From: Beta vulgaris subsp. vulgaris
Taxonomy: Eukaryota; Streptophyta; Magnoliopsida; Caryophyllales; Amaranthaceae
NCBI RefSeq assembly: GCF_026745355.1
Contig: NC_079202.1
Coordinates: 60,084,622 to 60,148,621 of the forward strand
Direction: 5' to 3'
Length of the DNA stretch: 64,000 nt
The first letter of the stretch is position 1, and every line of letters begins with the position of its first letter. The position numbers and the translations under genes were made by a program. The notes beneath the pieces were generated by a model. It saw only the letters and a list, made by a program, of their open reading frames with translations. It was not told where the DNA came from and did no database searches. Below, piece by piece: positions 45,410-58,400 of the stretch.

Positions 45410-48400
45410 ATGTCCACATTCGGACTAACGAACACTTTCTCAAACCCTAACCCTAAAATTGTCAATTCTCTCGATATCTCCAATTGCAAATTATTCAATG
45501 GAAATTGCAGAGTTAAATTTAGGGTTTGTGCGAAAGTAACATCTCCTGAACCAAATGCTAAGGTTTATGGTCAATTTTCTGCACCAGTGAAGCCTAGCAG
45601 TAGCAGCTCAACGGCGTCGTCTTCTTCCCCGAAGAAGAAGAAAGAAGATGAAGAAAAACAAGATTATTATCTTAATATGGGTTATGCTATTCGTTGTTTG
45701 CGCGAGGAATTTCCTGAATTGTTTTGCAAAGAGCTCAGTTTCGATATTTACAGGTATTTTTCTTTAATTGTCTCTATGTTTTCTACTGATGGTAAAATTT
45801 GCCTCAATACCACAAACTATGGCGCGGATGCACCCAGTACCACCAACTTTGACTAGTAGCCGAAACACCATAACCTATTGATTGGACTGGGTGCAGCGAG
45901 TGTCGTAACTGACGCTGGAGCTAACTTGTATAAATGACGCCGGAGTTAACTTTATTTCATTGTTTGTGATTTTGTTTTGGCTGTGGGAGATTTGGTTCTG
46001 TATGATTTGTTGTGATTGTGAAATAATGATTGTACTGTTTGTTGTTTGTTTGAATTGGTTGTTTAAGTAATTGATTGTTTAAATGCTTTTCTACTATGAT
46101 TTTTGTTTGAAGTTGTGAGTTTTGTTTTGTTTTGTTATGATTTTTATGTTTATGCTGCTTGATGGATATTGGTTAACGGATGAAGTTGTTTTTAGTTTTT
46201 TTTTGGATACTGTACTGTTTTTTGTGTCTTCATCTGATACATGTGGATTGAAATAGCTATGGGAATTTATTTAATTTGATTCCATGTACCTGCCTTTGAT
46301 CTGCGTACGACTCGATAAGTCAAAACTTTAAATTAGAACTATGAACTATGAAATTTGCTTTGGGAATTTATTTAATTTGATCCCATGTACCTGCCTTTGA
46401 TCTGCGTACGACTCGATAAGTCAAAACTTAAAATTAGAACTATGAACTATGAAATTTGCTCAACATTGTGAGGTCTATTCTTCAACTAAACATGAAGCAA
46501 TTAGCTCATTCTTAGATTTATTGACTAGTATGAGATTGAGATGTCATGTCAAAATTGGCCTGTGTGGTAGTCGGTGATACATGATGGTAATAACAATTAG
46601 TATATATGTATGTCGGTACAAAAAGTCTCTTGCCAAAGCAGAAAATGAGGTATTTGGGGTCATTACTATGGACATTGACATGTGATTTTCTTCGGAAAAT
46701 TACCTCTAAGTTGATGGCAATTGCCACCAATATCTACCAAACAGGCTAATGTAGAAATATTAGGCAAACTTCAACTAAACAACTTATTCATTTGCCCACC
46801 CACTTATTTGAATCTGGCCTTGCTGATAAAAGATGCACAGCAAGAAATGCTAAAATTAAGCAATTGTTGCATATCTTTGATGGCACAAAGTAATTGTAAA
46901 CTTTCTATATTATTACTTTGTAACATTTTAAAGTAAAGCATGGGAAACTCTAAGTGAAACATAGGGTTGCTATTGCTTTTGCTTGGGTTTTACTTTCAAC
47001 TGCGACTTATTCACTTATCAATGCGGCGTAGCTGTATAACTCATAGAAGTGTAAGCAGAACATTGCGAGAAAGAGATTACGTTGAGCTACCTTGATTTGC
47101 TAAAGTAAATGCTGATTTGCGTGTTTGACATGAGCATAGTATGCGTTCTTTAATGGAAAGATTGAACTATGTTCATCCTTTTGTAATCATTAATGATTAA
47201 TCAGTTCCACCTTTTGCTATGGGAATAGGCTCAACTTCATATGTTGTCTCCCCGTCCTGAGGCTAAAGTAATCGGTCTAGCGGTAACATCGACTTGTCAC
47301 ATTTTTGATTGCCTTCTGTTTTTTTAATATACTTCTCTCTACTGCCTCCCTCCTCTCCCCTCAATGGACCGCCACCCAAACAAACCGGACCATTCTATCA
47401 CGAAGGTGCTGCGTATTTGGGTAGGTGGTGCAAATTTATTTGCCAGTTGGCAATTTTTTGTAGAATTGACTATTAACTTTGTTGAAAATGAATAAGAGGG
47501 AGAAATAGAAAGAAAGAGGGCTGAAAATTTGGAACTGATTGGAAATCTTGGTGTAGCTGTTGGCCTGTTCCCTGAATCTGGAGCGATAAGGTGGGTTGGC
47601 CTTTAAAAATTGCTGCTGAGTGCGAACAGTGAAAAGGGGGAACGGTGATGATATAATGGATTGGGTTGACTTAGGGGATAATTCTTCCGAAACAAAACAG
47701 AGGAGTGGGATGATGATGATATGGGATAATGATGATAAGAGATGAAAACCGGGGGGGGGGGGGGTAGAGGAGGCTCACATGCTCATGCAAAATCAAAAGG
47801 GGGCTGCAATCTGATTAGTTCTATATGATGATAGTGTCGTCATCTTTGGATTATGCACACAACACCAAAAATTGAATAACCTATTCGAAAGCATATAAAT
47901 TATAATTCAGAGATTAAAGGTCATTAAGTTAGAGGAGGTAAAGATGGTGATGAGGTTGGGGGTGGCAGCCTGGCAGAGGTGGGGAGCTTGATGGATCATG
48001 TCATCATGGGTGGAGGGTCATCAAGAAAATTGATACTGTTAAGAATTTACCTATTTTTGAAGGCAAAGATCATAAGTGACCAGTTTGGGGGAACATACAT
48101 AAAGTTGAGGCCTATATTAATTGGACTGTGAACACTTCTACAATTTATTTTCTGCCAATATCATTTCTTTTATTTATTAAATAGTTGATTCAAACACTTG
48201 AATGTGACATGAGTACTTGAGTTCAAGTAACATAGGCTGTGACATTTCTTTTGTTATTCCAGTTAACTAAAAGGGGGATTTCTTTTTCCTGTCAAAAGAG
48301 AAAGAAGGGGGGGGGGGGGGGTGCTTAAATAAACAATGAGTATAGTTGGGAATATTCTTAATTATCTTTATAAATTTAATGCTGATTGGATAAGTTAGAA

Positions 48401-49011
48401 CTGGAAAGAGAGTGATTGGTTTTTAGGCCTTAAAAAAGCCTTTTTCAATTGTGTATGTTGTCCTTGATCACATTTATATTTTTTTTTCATTCTTGTTTGG
48501 ATCTGTTTTCAGGGATGATATCGTGTTCAAAGATCCCCTGAATACTTTTGCTGGCATTGAGAACTACAAATCAATCTTCTGGGCATTGCGATTCCATGGA
48601 AAAATATTTTTCAGGGCTTTGTGGATTGAAATTATTAGTGTTTGGCAACCTGTGGAGAATGTCATCTTGGTTCGTTGGACTGTCCATGGAATCCCACGAG
48701 TTCCTTGGGAAAGCCGTGGTCGTTTCGATGGCGTTTCAGAGTACAAGTTTGATAAGAATGGGAAGATTTATGCTCATAAAGTTGACAACATTGCCCTCAA
48801 CTCCCCTCGCAAGTTCCAGGTTCTCTCTGTCCAGGAGTTGATCTTGTCACTTAGTTGCCCTTCAACACCAAAGCCTACTTGCTTCGAGATCTCTTCTTCT
48901 TCCACAGAACCCATTTCGTTTGCTGGAAAATTAAATTCTGTAAGGCATTACTTGAATTCTGCCTTGGATCTTTCACATAGACATGAGGCAGAAACTTCTC
49001 AGAGATCATAG
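45410..49011 (+). CDS. Plastid-type DUF2358 protein
   Basis: Two exons, 45410-45753 and 48513-49011, joined in frame within AG|G (Arg115), encode 280 residues. The N-terminal about 50 residues are Ser/Thr/Asn-rich and poor in acidic residues, as in a chloroplast transit peptide. A Ser-rich linker and KKKKEDEEK precede the conserved domain. That domain (about 80-235: YAIRCLREEFPELF, FDIYRDDIVFKDPLNTF, ILVRWTVHGIPRVPWE) matches the plant/cyanobacterial DUF2358 family, which has an NTF2-like flavour. The biochemical role is unknown. A variable Ser-rich tail follows. The 2.76-kb intron holds a 101-bp tandem duplication and two poly-G runs. Confidence 0.9.
46261..46462. repeat. 101-bp tandem duplication in the DUF2358 intron
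   Basis: Two adjacent copies (46261-46361, 46362-46462) differ at only a few bases, so the duplication is recent. Confidence 0.9.
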
Positions 49012-49369
49012 CTTTTTGTTGATAAGTAAATTTTGTTAGTTTTTGAATGTCTAGACCTTTATTGAGCTTGGTCATCCTGAGCGTTGGAGAGTTATAATAG
49101 TTTTTGTTTCTGGTTCTTGAAGGAAAAAGCATACACCTTTATGTTGTATACTAATAAATCACTGCAGTGTGCTGGAGCCTGATTAAGTTGTAGTATAAAC
49201 AAGACCTCTCCACCTGCTCATATGTAATGAAGCATGACATAGTATTGTAATTATTGTAAACTTTGTATATATTCAAATATAAAGTTGAATTTTCAGTTCA
49301 TCCTTGTCCCTGTTCAATTATGTGCATTATTCCTCTGATTTGTTTGGCAGTCGTGTACTCCTGTATAAA

Positions 49370-49503
49370 CCCCACTAGAGGCACTTTGGGGGTGGGGATT
49401 TCCCCTTACCATTCTCCCCTACTCCCAAGGAGCCTTGTGGGTCGGGTTGACCTGTGTAGGGTTCTGGTCTAGTTAGGGCGTCTTCTTCCTACCTTAAAAA
49501 AAA
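49370..49503 (+). mobile_element. 5'-truncated SINE with 17-bp target duplication
   Basis: GTGTACTCCTGTATAAA occurs exactly at 49353-49369 and 49504-49520. The insert starts CCCCACTAGAGGC and ends in an A run. It matches the 3' half of the fuller SINE in the ABIL intron (59783-59995), so the pol III promoter half is missing. Confidence 0.85.
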
Positions 49504-49718
49504 GTGTACTCCTGTATAAATTGTTGTTAATATATATATATTTAATTGTGTAAAGGAAGTTCCATGTTAGTATCTACGCTGATGCAACTTCATGAAGAAA
49601 AAAAGGTAATTCTATTTAGGGATGAATAACATTACTAACAATATCATGAGATTAGTTTTTGTAAAAGTACATATTAATTTATTACATTATCACCATTACC
49701 GCTCATCAAATGTTAAAA

Positions 49719-49985
49719 AAAATTTTTGAAAGAGAAATTTCATTAATTGAAGGCCAAACGACATCTACAATAGGTATTAAAGTAAAACAAGATACAATTA
49801 AACAAGACTAAATCAAAGCCGTCTTCGAAGAAACTACAATGAACCAGATCGAACAATACAGCACAACCCTCTTGTATTTGCTGAATCAAGCAGCTATTTA
49901 TGAGGAAGTCTATCATTCTGATATAGTTTGGGAAGAACATTCTTGATCGAGTCAGGTTGACCGCATCCGAGATTTCAATACCTTC
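49719..49985 (-). mobile_element. Possible LINE 3' end
   Basis: On the minus strand it ends ATTAATGAAATTTCTCTTTC followed by an A-rich tail, a form common to plant LINE 3' ends. No target duplication established. Confidence 0.35.
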
Positions 49986-49989
49986 ATGT

Positions 49990-50295
49990 TAGAGGTGATC
50001 ATGGGCCGGGTTCGGGCCGGGCGCGGCCAAAAATTTTTGCCCAATGGTCGAGCCGGGCCTAAATTGCGGGCCGAATTTCTGTGTCCAAAGCCCGCTATTT
50101 CGGGCATAAATTAGCGGGTTTTTGCGGGCCAAAACGGGCCGGGCCAAAAAATAGACTAAAAAGTCGTTTTTGGCTTGCCCAAAGCCCGCCAAAGCAAAAA
50201 AAGTAAATACGGCCGAGCCGGGCCCGGGCCGCGGGCCGAAAAATTCAGCCCAAAACCCGGCCCAAAAACGGGCCGGGCCAAAATGATCACATCTA
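49990..50295. mobile_element. TAGAGGTGATCA hAT MITE, 306 bp
   Basis: Perfect 8-bp target duplication CTTCATGT (49982-49989, 50296-50303). Ends TAGAGGTGATCA and TAGATGTGATCA. GGGCCGGGCC-rich interior homologous to the copies in the large repeat units. Confidence 0.88.
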
Positions 50296-51154
50296 CTTCA
50301 TGTTGAGTTTCGAACTTCAACCAATGAGAATAATTTCTCATACCTAAAAACAAAAAAACCATACTCACAACTCCCATAGGGGAGAAGGAGATTTCCAAAA
50401 CAGAAACTAAAAACCCCATAACAGGATTTGAGAAACTCTCATAAAGAGAGACTAATTTATTGAACAAAACAAGAAAATGAATTAAAAACTGGAAATAAAA
50501 GGGAAAAAGGGGCATACCATGGATGAAAACATCCATGGCAGCTCCTAATTGATGAAAAAAGGGTAGGGGAGGCTAGGGTTTGAGAGAGAGAAAAAGAGAG
50601 AGAATGCTAGGGTTTTTTCATAACTTTTCAAATGTGAAAAATGCCTAATAAATAGAGAGATAGGTTTTTCTACATGTGCTCTTAATCAATTATGCACAAG
50701 TATTTAATAGTTTTCTTACAAATAATATTAGTTCAAATTTATAAAAAGAATTGGGCTTTGATCAATGACCATGCTTCATGTGGGTTGGTCGAGCAGTTAG
50801 CATACTCTATCAAGAAAGAACTATCCTACCATTCAATCAAACAGATTTGAATTTTGCACCAAGAAAAAAAGAAAAATCAAACAGATTAGGACTATTCTTA
50901 AAGTACATTGTCCTAACTCCTAAAAAGTGAAATTTCCTCATTGATCAGACATAGACCTACTTAAGACAATATGAATTTATTGTTTTAATTGATGATCAAT
51001 GGCAAATAAGGAGATGACAGTCACTCATTGGGTAGATAGACATTAATACATAAATACTAATTTCTATTACTATTATTAAGGTTTTGATATATGCACCTCT
51101 TAAGATTGTAAATACGCATTAGACACTTTTACTAGAATAGTTTAAGGAATCTAT
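50296..51154. other. Intergenic; tiny retro-insertion at 50848-50874
   Basis: No gene. AATCAAACAGATT is repeated at 50835-50847 and 50875-50887 around a 27-bp A-rich insert, which looks like a severely truncated retroposon. Telomere-like CTAGGGTTT motifs near 50570-50615 are too few to matter. Confidence 0.4.
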
Positions 51155-51494
51155 AGGCCAGGTTTGGTAAATGGCTTTTTCATTGGCTTTTGGCTTTTCA
51201 ATTTGGTCAAACAACCAAAAAAAGTGTTTGGTTATTGGCTTTTTGGTTGGCTGAAAAATTGGCTTATAATCCAAAATGAAAAGGCTGTCTGGAGTAGCTT
51301 TTTGGATTGACTTTTGTCTTGTTGGCCCACAAACTCTCTAATAAACAGCCAACAACCACAACTAATTTTACCAAACACTTATGCACACAACTGGCTTGAA
51401 CAACCAACTCAAAAGCCAATACATACAGCCAATGGTTCCAGCCAGTCAAATAAGCCAACTAAAACAGCCAACAACCAATTGTCAAACAATACCT
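51155..51494. mobile_element. Foldback MITE rich in TTGGCTTTT, 340 bp
   Basis: Left AGGCCAGGTTTGGTAAATGG and inverted right AGGTATTGTTTGACAATTGG. Multiple AGCCAA/TTGGCT motifs in opposite orientations in the two halves. Confidence 0.55.
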
Positions 51495-54418
51495 ATGACA
51501 CAATCACATGTCAATTGGCATAACTATCCTTATTTATTCCTTAATGTTTCCATGTTTAGCTTCTTATATGCGACTCTTAGTACTGCATATATCATTTTTC
51601 TTATTATTTTATTAAAACAATAATTAATAACTTAATATTAATTTATCTCTTTAAACTTCGTGCTATAACATATATTATAACTTAAAACTGATTTGAAACA
51701 AACAAATATTGTTTGTTTTTTTTTAAGAAATAATTGAAAATTATGTCAAGATGTGTAACGTTTGACCCCCTAATAGTAAAAACAAGTATTGCAAGGGGGA
51801 AGTAATTTAATCCAAGCAGGAACGTCGACTTTTTTTTTTTTTTTTTTTTTTTGCCTCGGATCCTAAGACTTTTTGGTGAAGAACTGAAGATCCTAAGATG
51901 GAGGAGTCATAGTGGAGGGCGGAGGGTCACATGGCAGAAAAGGGGACATAAAAATCTCAAAAAGTGATTTGTTTTCATCATTTTAATATTGATTTTCAAC
52001 ACTCAATGGCAATCGAGTTTCAGATCTTTGAGCTTAATATGTATGTCATTATTATTTCTAATCTTTACCTCGTCAAAAATCAGAATGGAATGATTATAGC
52101 CAGGCGTATAATGCCACTGCCACTAATAACAGATCAGGTAAAAAAGTTTAGGGTGTGTTTATCCCTCAGATTTAAATCCAAACTTCAAACCGTGCCACAT
52201 CAGCTTTCCACTAATTTTTACCTACTCTTTACTTTTCAGACTCACTCCAAACTTACTCCAGTTTTATACATTATCCCTCATACTCCATCCATACTATCTA
52301 CCAAAAATTTAACATATGGCAAATTTTTACAAAGAAAAAAATAAAAGACACATGGCAGATTTTTGGTGGCCTAGAAAGTATGGGTCCCATATCAATAGTC
52401 TTGGGTGGAGTCTTGATTATCCAAACCCATCTCAAGACTATCTCCATTATATTTGATGAATATCCCTGAGTCTTTGCCAAGACTATCAAAAATTTCTTGT
52501 AAGACTTTGCTCCAGACTAGAGTTAAACATACCCTTTCGGCTTTCACATGTGAGATAAAATAAGATGTAGGCATGTAGCCACAGTTGGGCCATAAATTTG
52601 ATAAACTTGTAAACAAATTTGAGTGCCTTACATAAAAGTAAAATTTCACCCCTCCTTCCCCCAAAAGAGTCTACTTTATAAGACAAAGGAGATTTCACCT
52701 TAAAATCACATGACAATAAAGGGAGTAACTCCTTTGCAATATAGAGTGAACTCATCCCTCTTCTTTTATCAATGTGGGACACTCATATGTGTTGTGAGTT
52801 ATACATTATAGCTTCAACATCACAAGGCCAAATGGCTAATGTACTAAATTGTAGATTTAAGAGGGGAGGGAGGAGAGCGGAGGTGTCTAGCTTGTAATGG
52901 ACCTCTAGTGGAAACTTTGTGCGAGGGTAATTCAGATGAATTCTTGTTACCAATTCTTAAAAAAATAATAAATAAATAACTTTGAAGTCATGAATCATCA
53001 AAAAAGATAAAATTTTGTACTAAATGATGATTTCAAAACTACATTTTTTTTTTCAGGAGAAAAGATGGGAAATAAATGTTAATGAAAGTTTTTTTTTTCT
53101 CCTCTTTAATTTTCTCCCTTGCAAGACAAATTTTGCGTAAATTCATTCCATAATAGAAAAACTCAAACTCACAATTCTCTTTTCCGCTTTTTGAATTTTC
53201 ACAACTCACAAATAACGCATTTCCTATTTTCATGCAATCTTGCACCCATTACAACTTTCATAATCTGTGAACTCGACTTCCTTTTTCCATATTCAATGAT
53301 TTTACTTTAATCACTACAAAAGGAAAAGGGGTAAAAATTCAAAAGAAATATAATTAATGGAGTATATTTATATATAAGCCATTAGCCATGCGTGAATTTT
53401 TTCAAGCTAATTGTTAACTTGATTTCTTGGATGATAGCAGATAGCACCACATAAAATTCTTCAATTGTTTAACTTTACATCTTGGATGATAGCACTACAT
53501 AGTTCATATGCTTGGAATTTTCCTCGTACATCCATGCATACGAGAACAATTCTGAACTGTCATTTGGGAAGGAGAGGCAGGTTATGGGCACCAGCACACA
53601 TATCAAGTAGAATATAACTCACAATCTCACGCAACAATAAGTTTGCTTGAATTCGGTTTAAATTATGTCAATATATTATCATTACTATTTTTTTTATGCA
53701 ATCGTTACTATTGTATTGATATTGTGCAAAATAACTTATATGTAAACATGGAAATTACTATGATGCCTTTAATAGGTACAACTGTTTCGCAATATGTAAA
53801 GTATCATCATAATCTTTCTACGTGAAAATACTCAATCTTATATCATACCCTTGGATCTTGGAGATGCTATCAGTTGAACACTCCTTGCGTCTCAAAAAAT
53901 AACTTATAACTACTCAGGTCGATATTGGAACATTGATAGACGTATTAATATCATTATGCATTGGTTTAAATTTTTTATTGCAAACAATTTGTTCCAAGTT
54001 GAATAACATGTTAAATCAATAGAATATGTAGTATCTTCCAAGTGAAATTAACTATATAATGCATGTGTGCAAAATTGTGTTAGACTATAATGGTGTAAAT
54101 AAGAGATTAGTAATGTTATAATATTATAGTCCCAAGTCATTATGAGATACAATAAATTATGCTACAATCATGTTTTCCTTAAAATTACACACTATAATTT
54201 TATTTTTGATTTGTTTTATGGCTCTACTTCTTCCATATTGAGAATTTGAGATAATTGCCACATCAACTTTAAGGTAGAACTCATAATTTTTTGACAATAT
54301 ATTTTCACCAACATATATGTATCAATAATATTACGTACTTCTACAAATCAACAACTTAGCTCGTAGTAAACTACTAGTTTCATCTTAATATGTTAAAATG
54401 TAACAATTTTTCCTAATA
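51495..54418. other. Intergenic, no gene recognised
   Basis: A run of 23 T at 51830-51852 may be the tail of a retroposon. About 52640-52800 has LTR-like CAATGTGGGACACTCATATG. No supported exon on either strand. Confidence 0.4.
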
Positions 54419-54870
54419 CTCCTTCCGTCTCCTAATAAAATGCCTACTTCATTTTTGATCGGTCAAATTTTAAAATCTTTGACTAAATATTCTCATTATC
54501 ATATACAAAAAAACCTACTCATGTGTGATCTTGTTAGATTCGTCTCAACGTTACTTTCATAATATCAACTTTTTATATTTTTGATTAATACGAAATTGAA
54601 GATATTAAAGGTCAAAGTTACGTCTTAGAGACTGGATAAAAAAACAAGCACTATATTATGGGACAGAGGCAGGGGTGGAACCAGAAAAATATTTTAGAGA
54701 GGATCAAAAATATAATTTGTATTTTTAGAGGGGGCCATATATAAAAATTAAGCTATTTTATCTTTTAAAAAAGTTACATTTTCAACCTTAACTTTTAGGA
54801 AAATCCAAAAGTTGGCTGAGACCACAACTCCCACCGGTCCCCGTGATGTTCCGCCCCTCAATAAAGGGAG
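54419..54870. mobile_element. Stowaway MITE split by an hAT element
   Basis: Begins CTCCTTCCGTCTCC after TA and runs to TATGGGACAGAGG, where it is interrupted. The last bases GGGAG-TA resume after the nested element. Related to the MITE at 15818. Confidence 0.7.
54670..54859. mobile_element. Small hAT MITE nested in the Stowaway, about 190 bp
   Basis: Ends CAGGGGTGGAACC and inverted GAGGGGCGGAACA are the CAGGGGCGGA-type hAT terminus. The flanking 8-mers have diverged, so the target duplication is only partly visible. Confidence 0.55.
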
Positions 54871-55496
54871 TATATAATTAAAATTATTGTTTAAGTTAAT
54901 GAATTAAAAAGACTAGGACAATTATTTGATGGATCGAGTAATTATGACAAATTAATTTTGTGCTCGAAACCATATCAATTATTCCATCAATATATCATCA
55001 TATCCTCCACAGTCAATGATGTAGTCAAAAGAGTGAGAAAAAGAAAGACTAGCAAGTAGCAAGGAGGTAGACAGTTTAAATTAGTTGTATTTTTGGCCAA
55101 GCAGATCGTCAACTCAACCACCTCCACTCCACTTCACTCCACCGTCGAATACAACACAACACCAACACTATCCATTCTTTTCTCTCTCTCTCTTCTCTCT
55201 CACTCTTCCCCTGTAATAAATACGCCCACCTTCCCCTCATTTTCCTGGGGATTGCTTCTCTTTAACTCCATCTTTCTTCTTTCTCTCTCTAAAACTACCT
55301 TCTAAACCTAACTTTTATTGCAAAAACATTCTCTCTATCTTTAATCAACCGCTTTCCACTTTATCACATTTTGTTCTAATCAATTTTTGATTTCAATTCA
55401 ATGCTCCATTTTCTCTCTCTTCGAATTTCTTCGTTTTTAGGGTTTTGACGGTTTTGTTTAAGGTGTGAATTCAATTTTCTTTGATTTTTTTCGGAA

Positions 55497-58400
55497 ATGG
55501 AAGTGGAGCAAATTAAAGCTCTGCCTAATCCTATGACCTTCGATGAAGCTTCCATGGAACGTAGCAAGAACTTCGTTAAGGCTTTACAGGTTCGCTTTCT
55601 TTCTCTCTCTTTGTATTAGATCTGGATTTCATGCTTTTTTTTTGCTTGTGATGTTTTATTGTTTGATCTTATATATTTTAAATTGATTTTTTTCGGTCAT
55701 CGTTGACTTAATTTGTGAGCAAATTTCTTTTTAAAGAAGGAAATTCAATTTTCGGAGGATTATGTGGATGCTGTGAAATTTATAGTTGCTATATTTGGAC
55801 ATTTTGATATTGTTGTATTTATGGTGGAGGGAGCTATTGGAGGTGCTTCCTTAAAAATCTATATTGCGTGCTTACTGTATACAAATTAGTTATAGAACAG
55901 TTGAATTATTTGTGAGTGACGCCGATTTTTGAAGATATTAGTAGAAACGAGCTGGCTGTGTTGTGGTTTGTTGTTGAGTGTTTCTACATCTGTTCGCATC
56001 GAGATGTTGAAGTTATAAGGTGAATTGCACATGGTGCTTACTTGGTTCTGACTTCAGAGCTATGTTAGAATGGCCAGATAAGCAAATGCATAGGTAGAAA
56101 GGGTGAAAAGAGCGATCCTAGGGGATTGGGGTTGCTCCGCGTGTGAACTTGTCGGGAAGAGCTTGATGAACAACGGTTGTTGCATTTAGGAGGCTACATT
56201 AGTACATGGATAGCCCGTCTGGTAGGCAATACTGAATGATAGTAAGAGTTGTGAGTTTGTTGGCCCGATTTGGCAAGAATGCTGTTATCGGTAGCTGTAA
56301 GAGGTTGGTTGTCAAAACTACTTATAGAATGGGTAGTGTTTTGTAAACCTAGTTGTTGCTTCAATGAAACAACAAAAAAAGAAGAACTATATTCTACTTT
56401 CAAAAGCTAACTTCATTATGTAGTTTTTTTTAAAAAAACACTACGTAGATCATTGAAAGTTACTTTTATTAAACATCATTTCTCACCTTTATAAGAGTTC
56501 TGACTTGGTCAGACCTTCAAAAGTTTTTACTTGAAAAGTTGCTGTGGAACATGCCTTACATCACATTTTGTAGGGAAGGTCTATACTACCTAATCAAATT
56601 AGATATTATTATTATTATTATTTATACTGCCTACCAAATGTACACTGAGTGTGATAAGATATGATGGAATGAGTATTGTAAGGATTATAGATCTAACTTA
56701 ATGTAGCTGATAGTTCTTCTATTGATTGCAGGCTAATTGGTTAAGAACTTAATGTAGCTCTTGTATTGATTGTTGGCTAATTGGTTAAGCTTTGATTCAG
56801 TCAACTTTTCATTTACATGTTTCTTTTTTTTGCATACGATAACCTAGAAAGCGAAGGCTTTAGGTGTGTAATTTAAGAGGGGCCAGCCAAGGAGTGGGTG
56901 GCTGAATTACCTAGATTCTGAATCTATCTCTCATTTTTTATTTTGTTTATAAGCAGAGAGGATTTTTTAAGTCTTTGATTGATTGTCAAATCCCTCTCAA
57001 ACTTATCTAGTGTGTATTCGTGGAGGGACTTGATGTTGATCCTTGATAGTGCTTCACAAGATGCTCAGAGGAACCATAGTATCAAATCTAGGCCGCATCA
57101 CTGCATTGTAAAGGTTTTCGAGCTTAGCGTGTGATATTTGACAGCTATATACACAAAACCATCTACTTCAATTGGTTATGCGACCGTCATCACTATCGCG
57201 ACTAAGTTAGAGATGTAAAACCATGAGTGGAACTGCAGGATGACCTCTTAAGTCTTAAATTTAATAAGCAAGGAATGTGATGCACTTCTTCTCATATAAC
57301 AAAGGATAACTCAATTATTTTGGCATATTTTCTCATCCTCTAGACCCATGTGCTTTACTTATATAACTCCCTTCCAGGGAAGAAGTCATGATGGGTGATA
57401 CATAATTACTCAGATCACTTATCTTTAGAATCTTGAGTTGAAAGTGTCGTAGACTCTAAATGTCGCCAGGAATATCTCACTAGGATGAAGAAAGTTCTGT
57501 GTTTTCTTACTGAGGTCTTTCAACTTCTGCTCATAATAATTTGAATAGAAATGTTATATTTACTATGCAACACATGGGAATTATATATGCTGAATGTTCT
57601 CCTCACCCATTGTCCCAGTTATGACCGATATAGCAAAATCCTTAGATTTCTCTTGAATCTTGATTAGCTAAACAACAATTTAATATAGAAGTGGGGAACT
57701 ATATTCAAAAGGAGTTTTTTCCTGGTGGAAAGTAATTGCAGAGTGAACTGCTCCATAACCTACTACTTTATAACAGAAAGATATTACATTAGCCATAATG
57801 GACATGATGTGCTTAATTTTTTTTTTCTCTGGCTACGGACCTGACTGAGCCCTGAGGTCCTTATTAATGGCGCTACAACTTATAATGTGTCTGCAATTAC
57901 TTAGCGTTATGACATTAGGAATCTGGTACTACCAGGTAAACTCATATTGACTAATGTGTAAAAGAAAATAATGGTTGAGAAATTCAGCTTGGAGTAAACA
58001 AAACTTCCCCAATGTGTAGTCCAGTAGTGCTCAATAGTCGCCATAATATCTAAGTAGTCGAGTCTTGGATCAGCTCATCATTGACTTCCTAAGATCTTTT
58101 CTTTTAGATTTAATTTCTGGAAGTTATTTTGCTTATTTAATTTTGAAAAATCTTCTTGCAATTTTTGACAGGAACTCAAGAATCTGAGACCGCAGCTTTA
58201 CTCTGCTGCTGACTATTGTGAAAAATCTTATCTTCACAGTGAGCAGAAACAAATGTAATGTCACAGTTCCCATATTCTTTGTTTATTTGTTGTGTAATCT
58301 ATCAGTTGTTCTTTTACTAGGTAGTGTCATCTAGATATCCGTATTTCCTGCCAACACTAACCTATCCTTATCCTCAAGAGTAGAATTTACTGATCACAAA

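Noticed and set aside
52392..52782. Overlapping minus-strand frames of 90-98 codons
   Set aside because: No recognisable domain, no splice context, and they overlap LTR-like repeat sequence.
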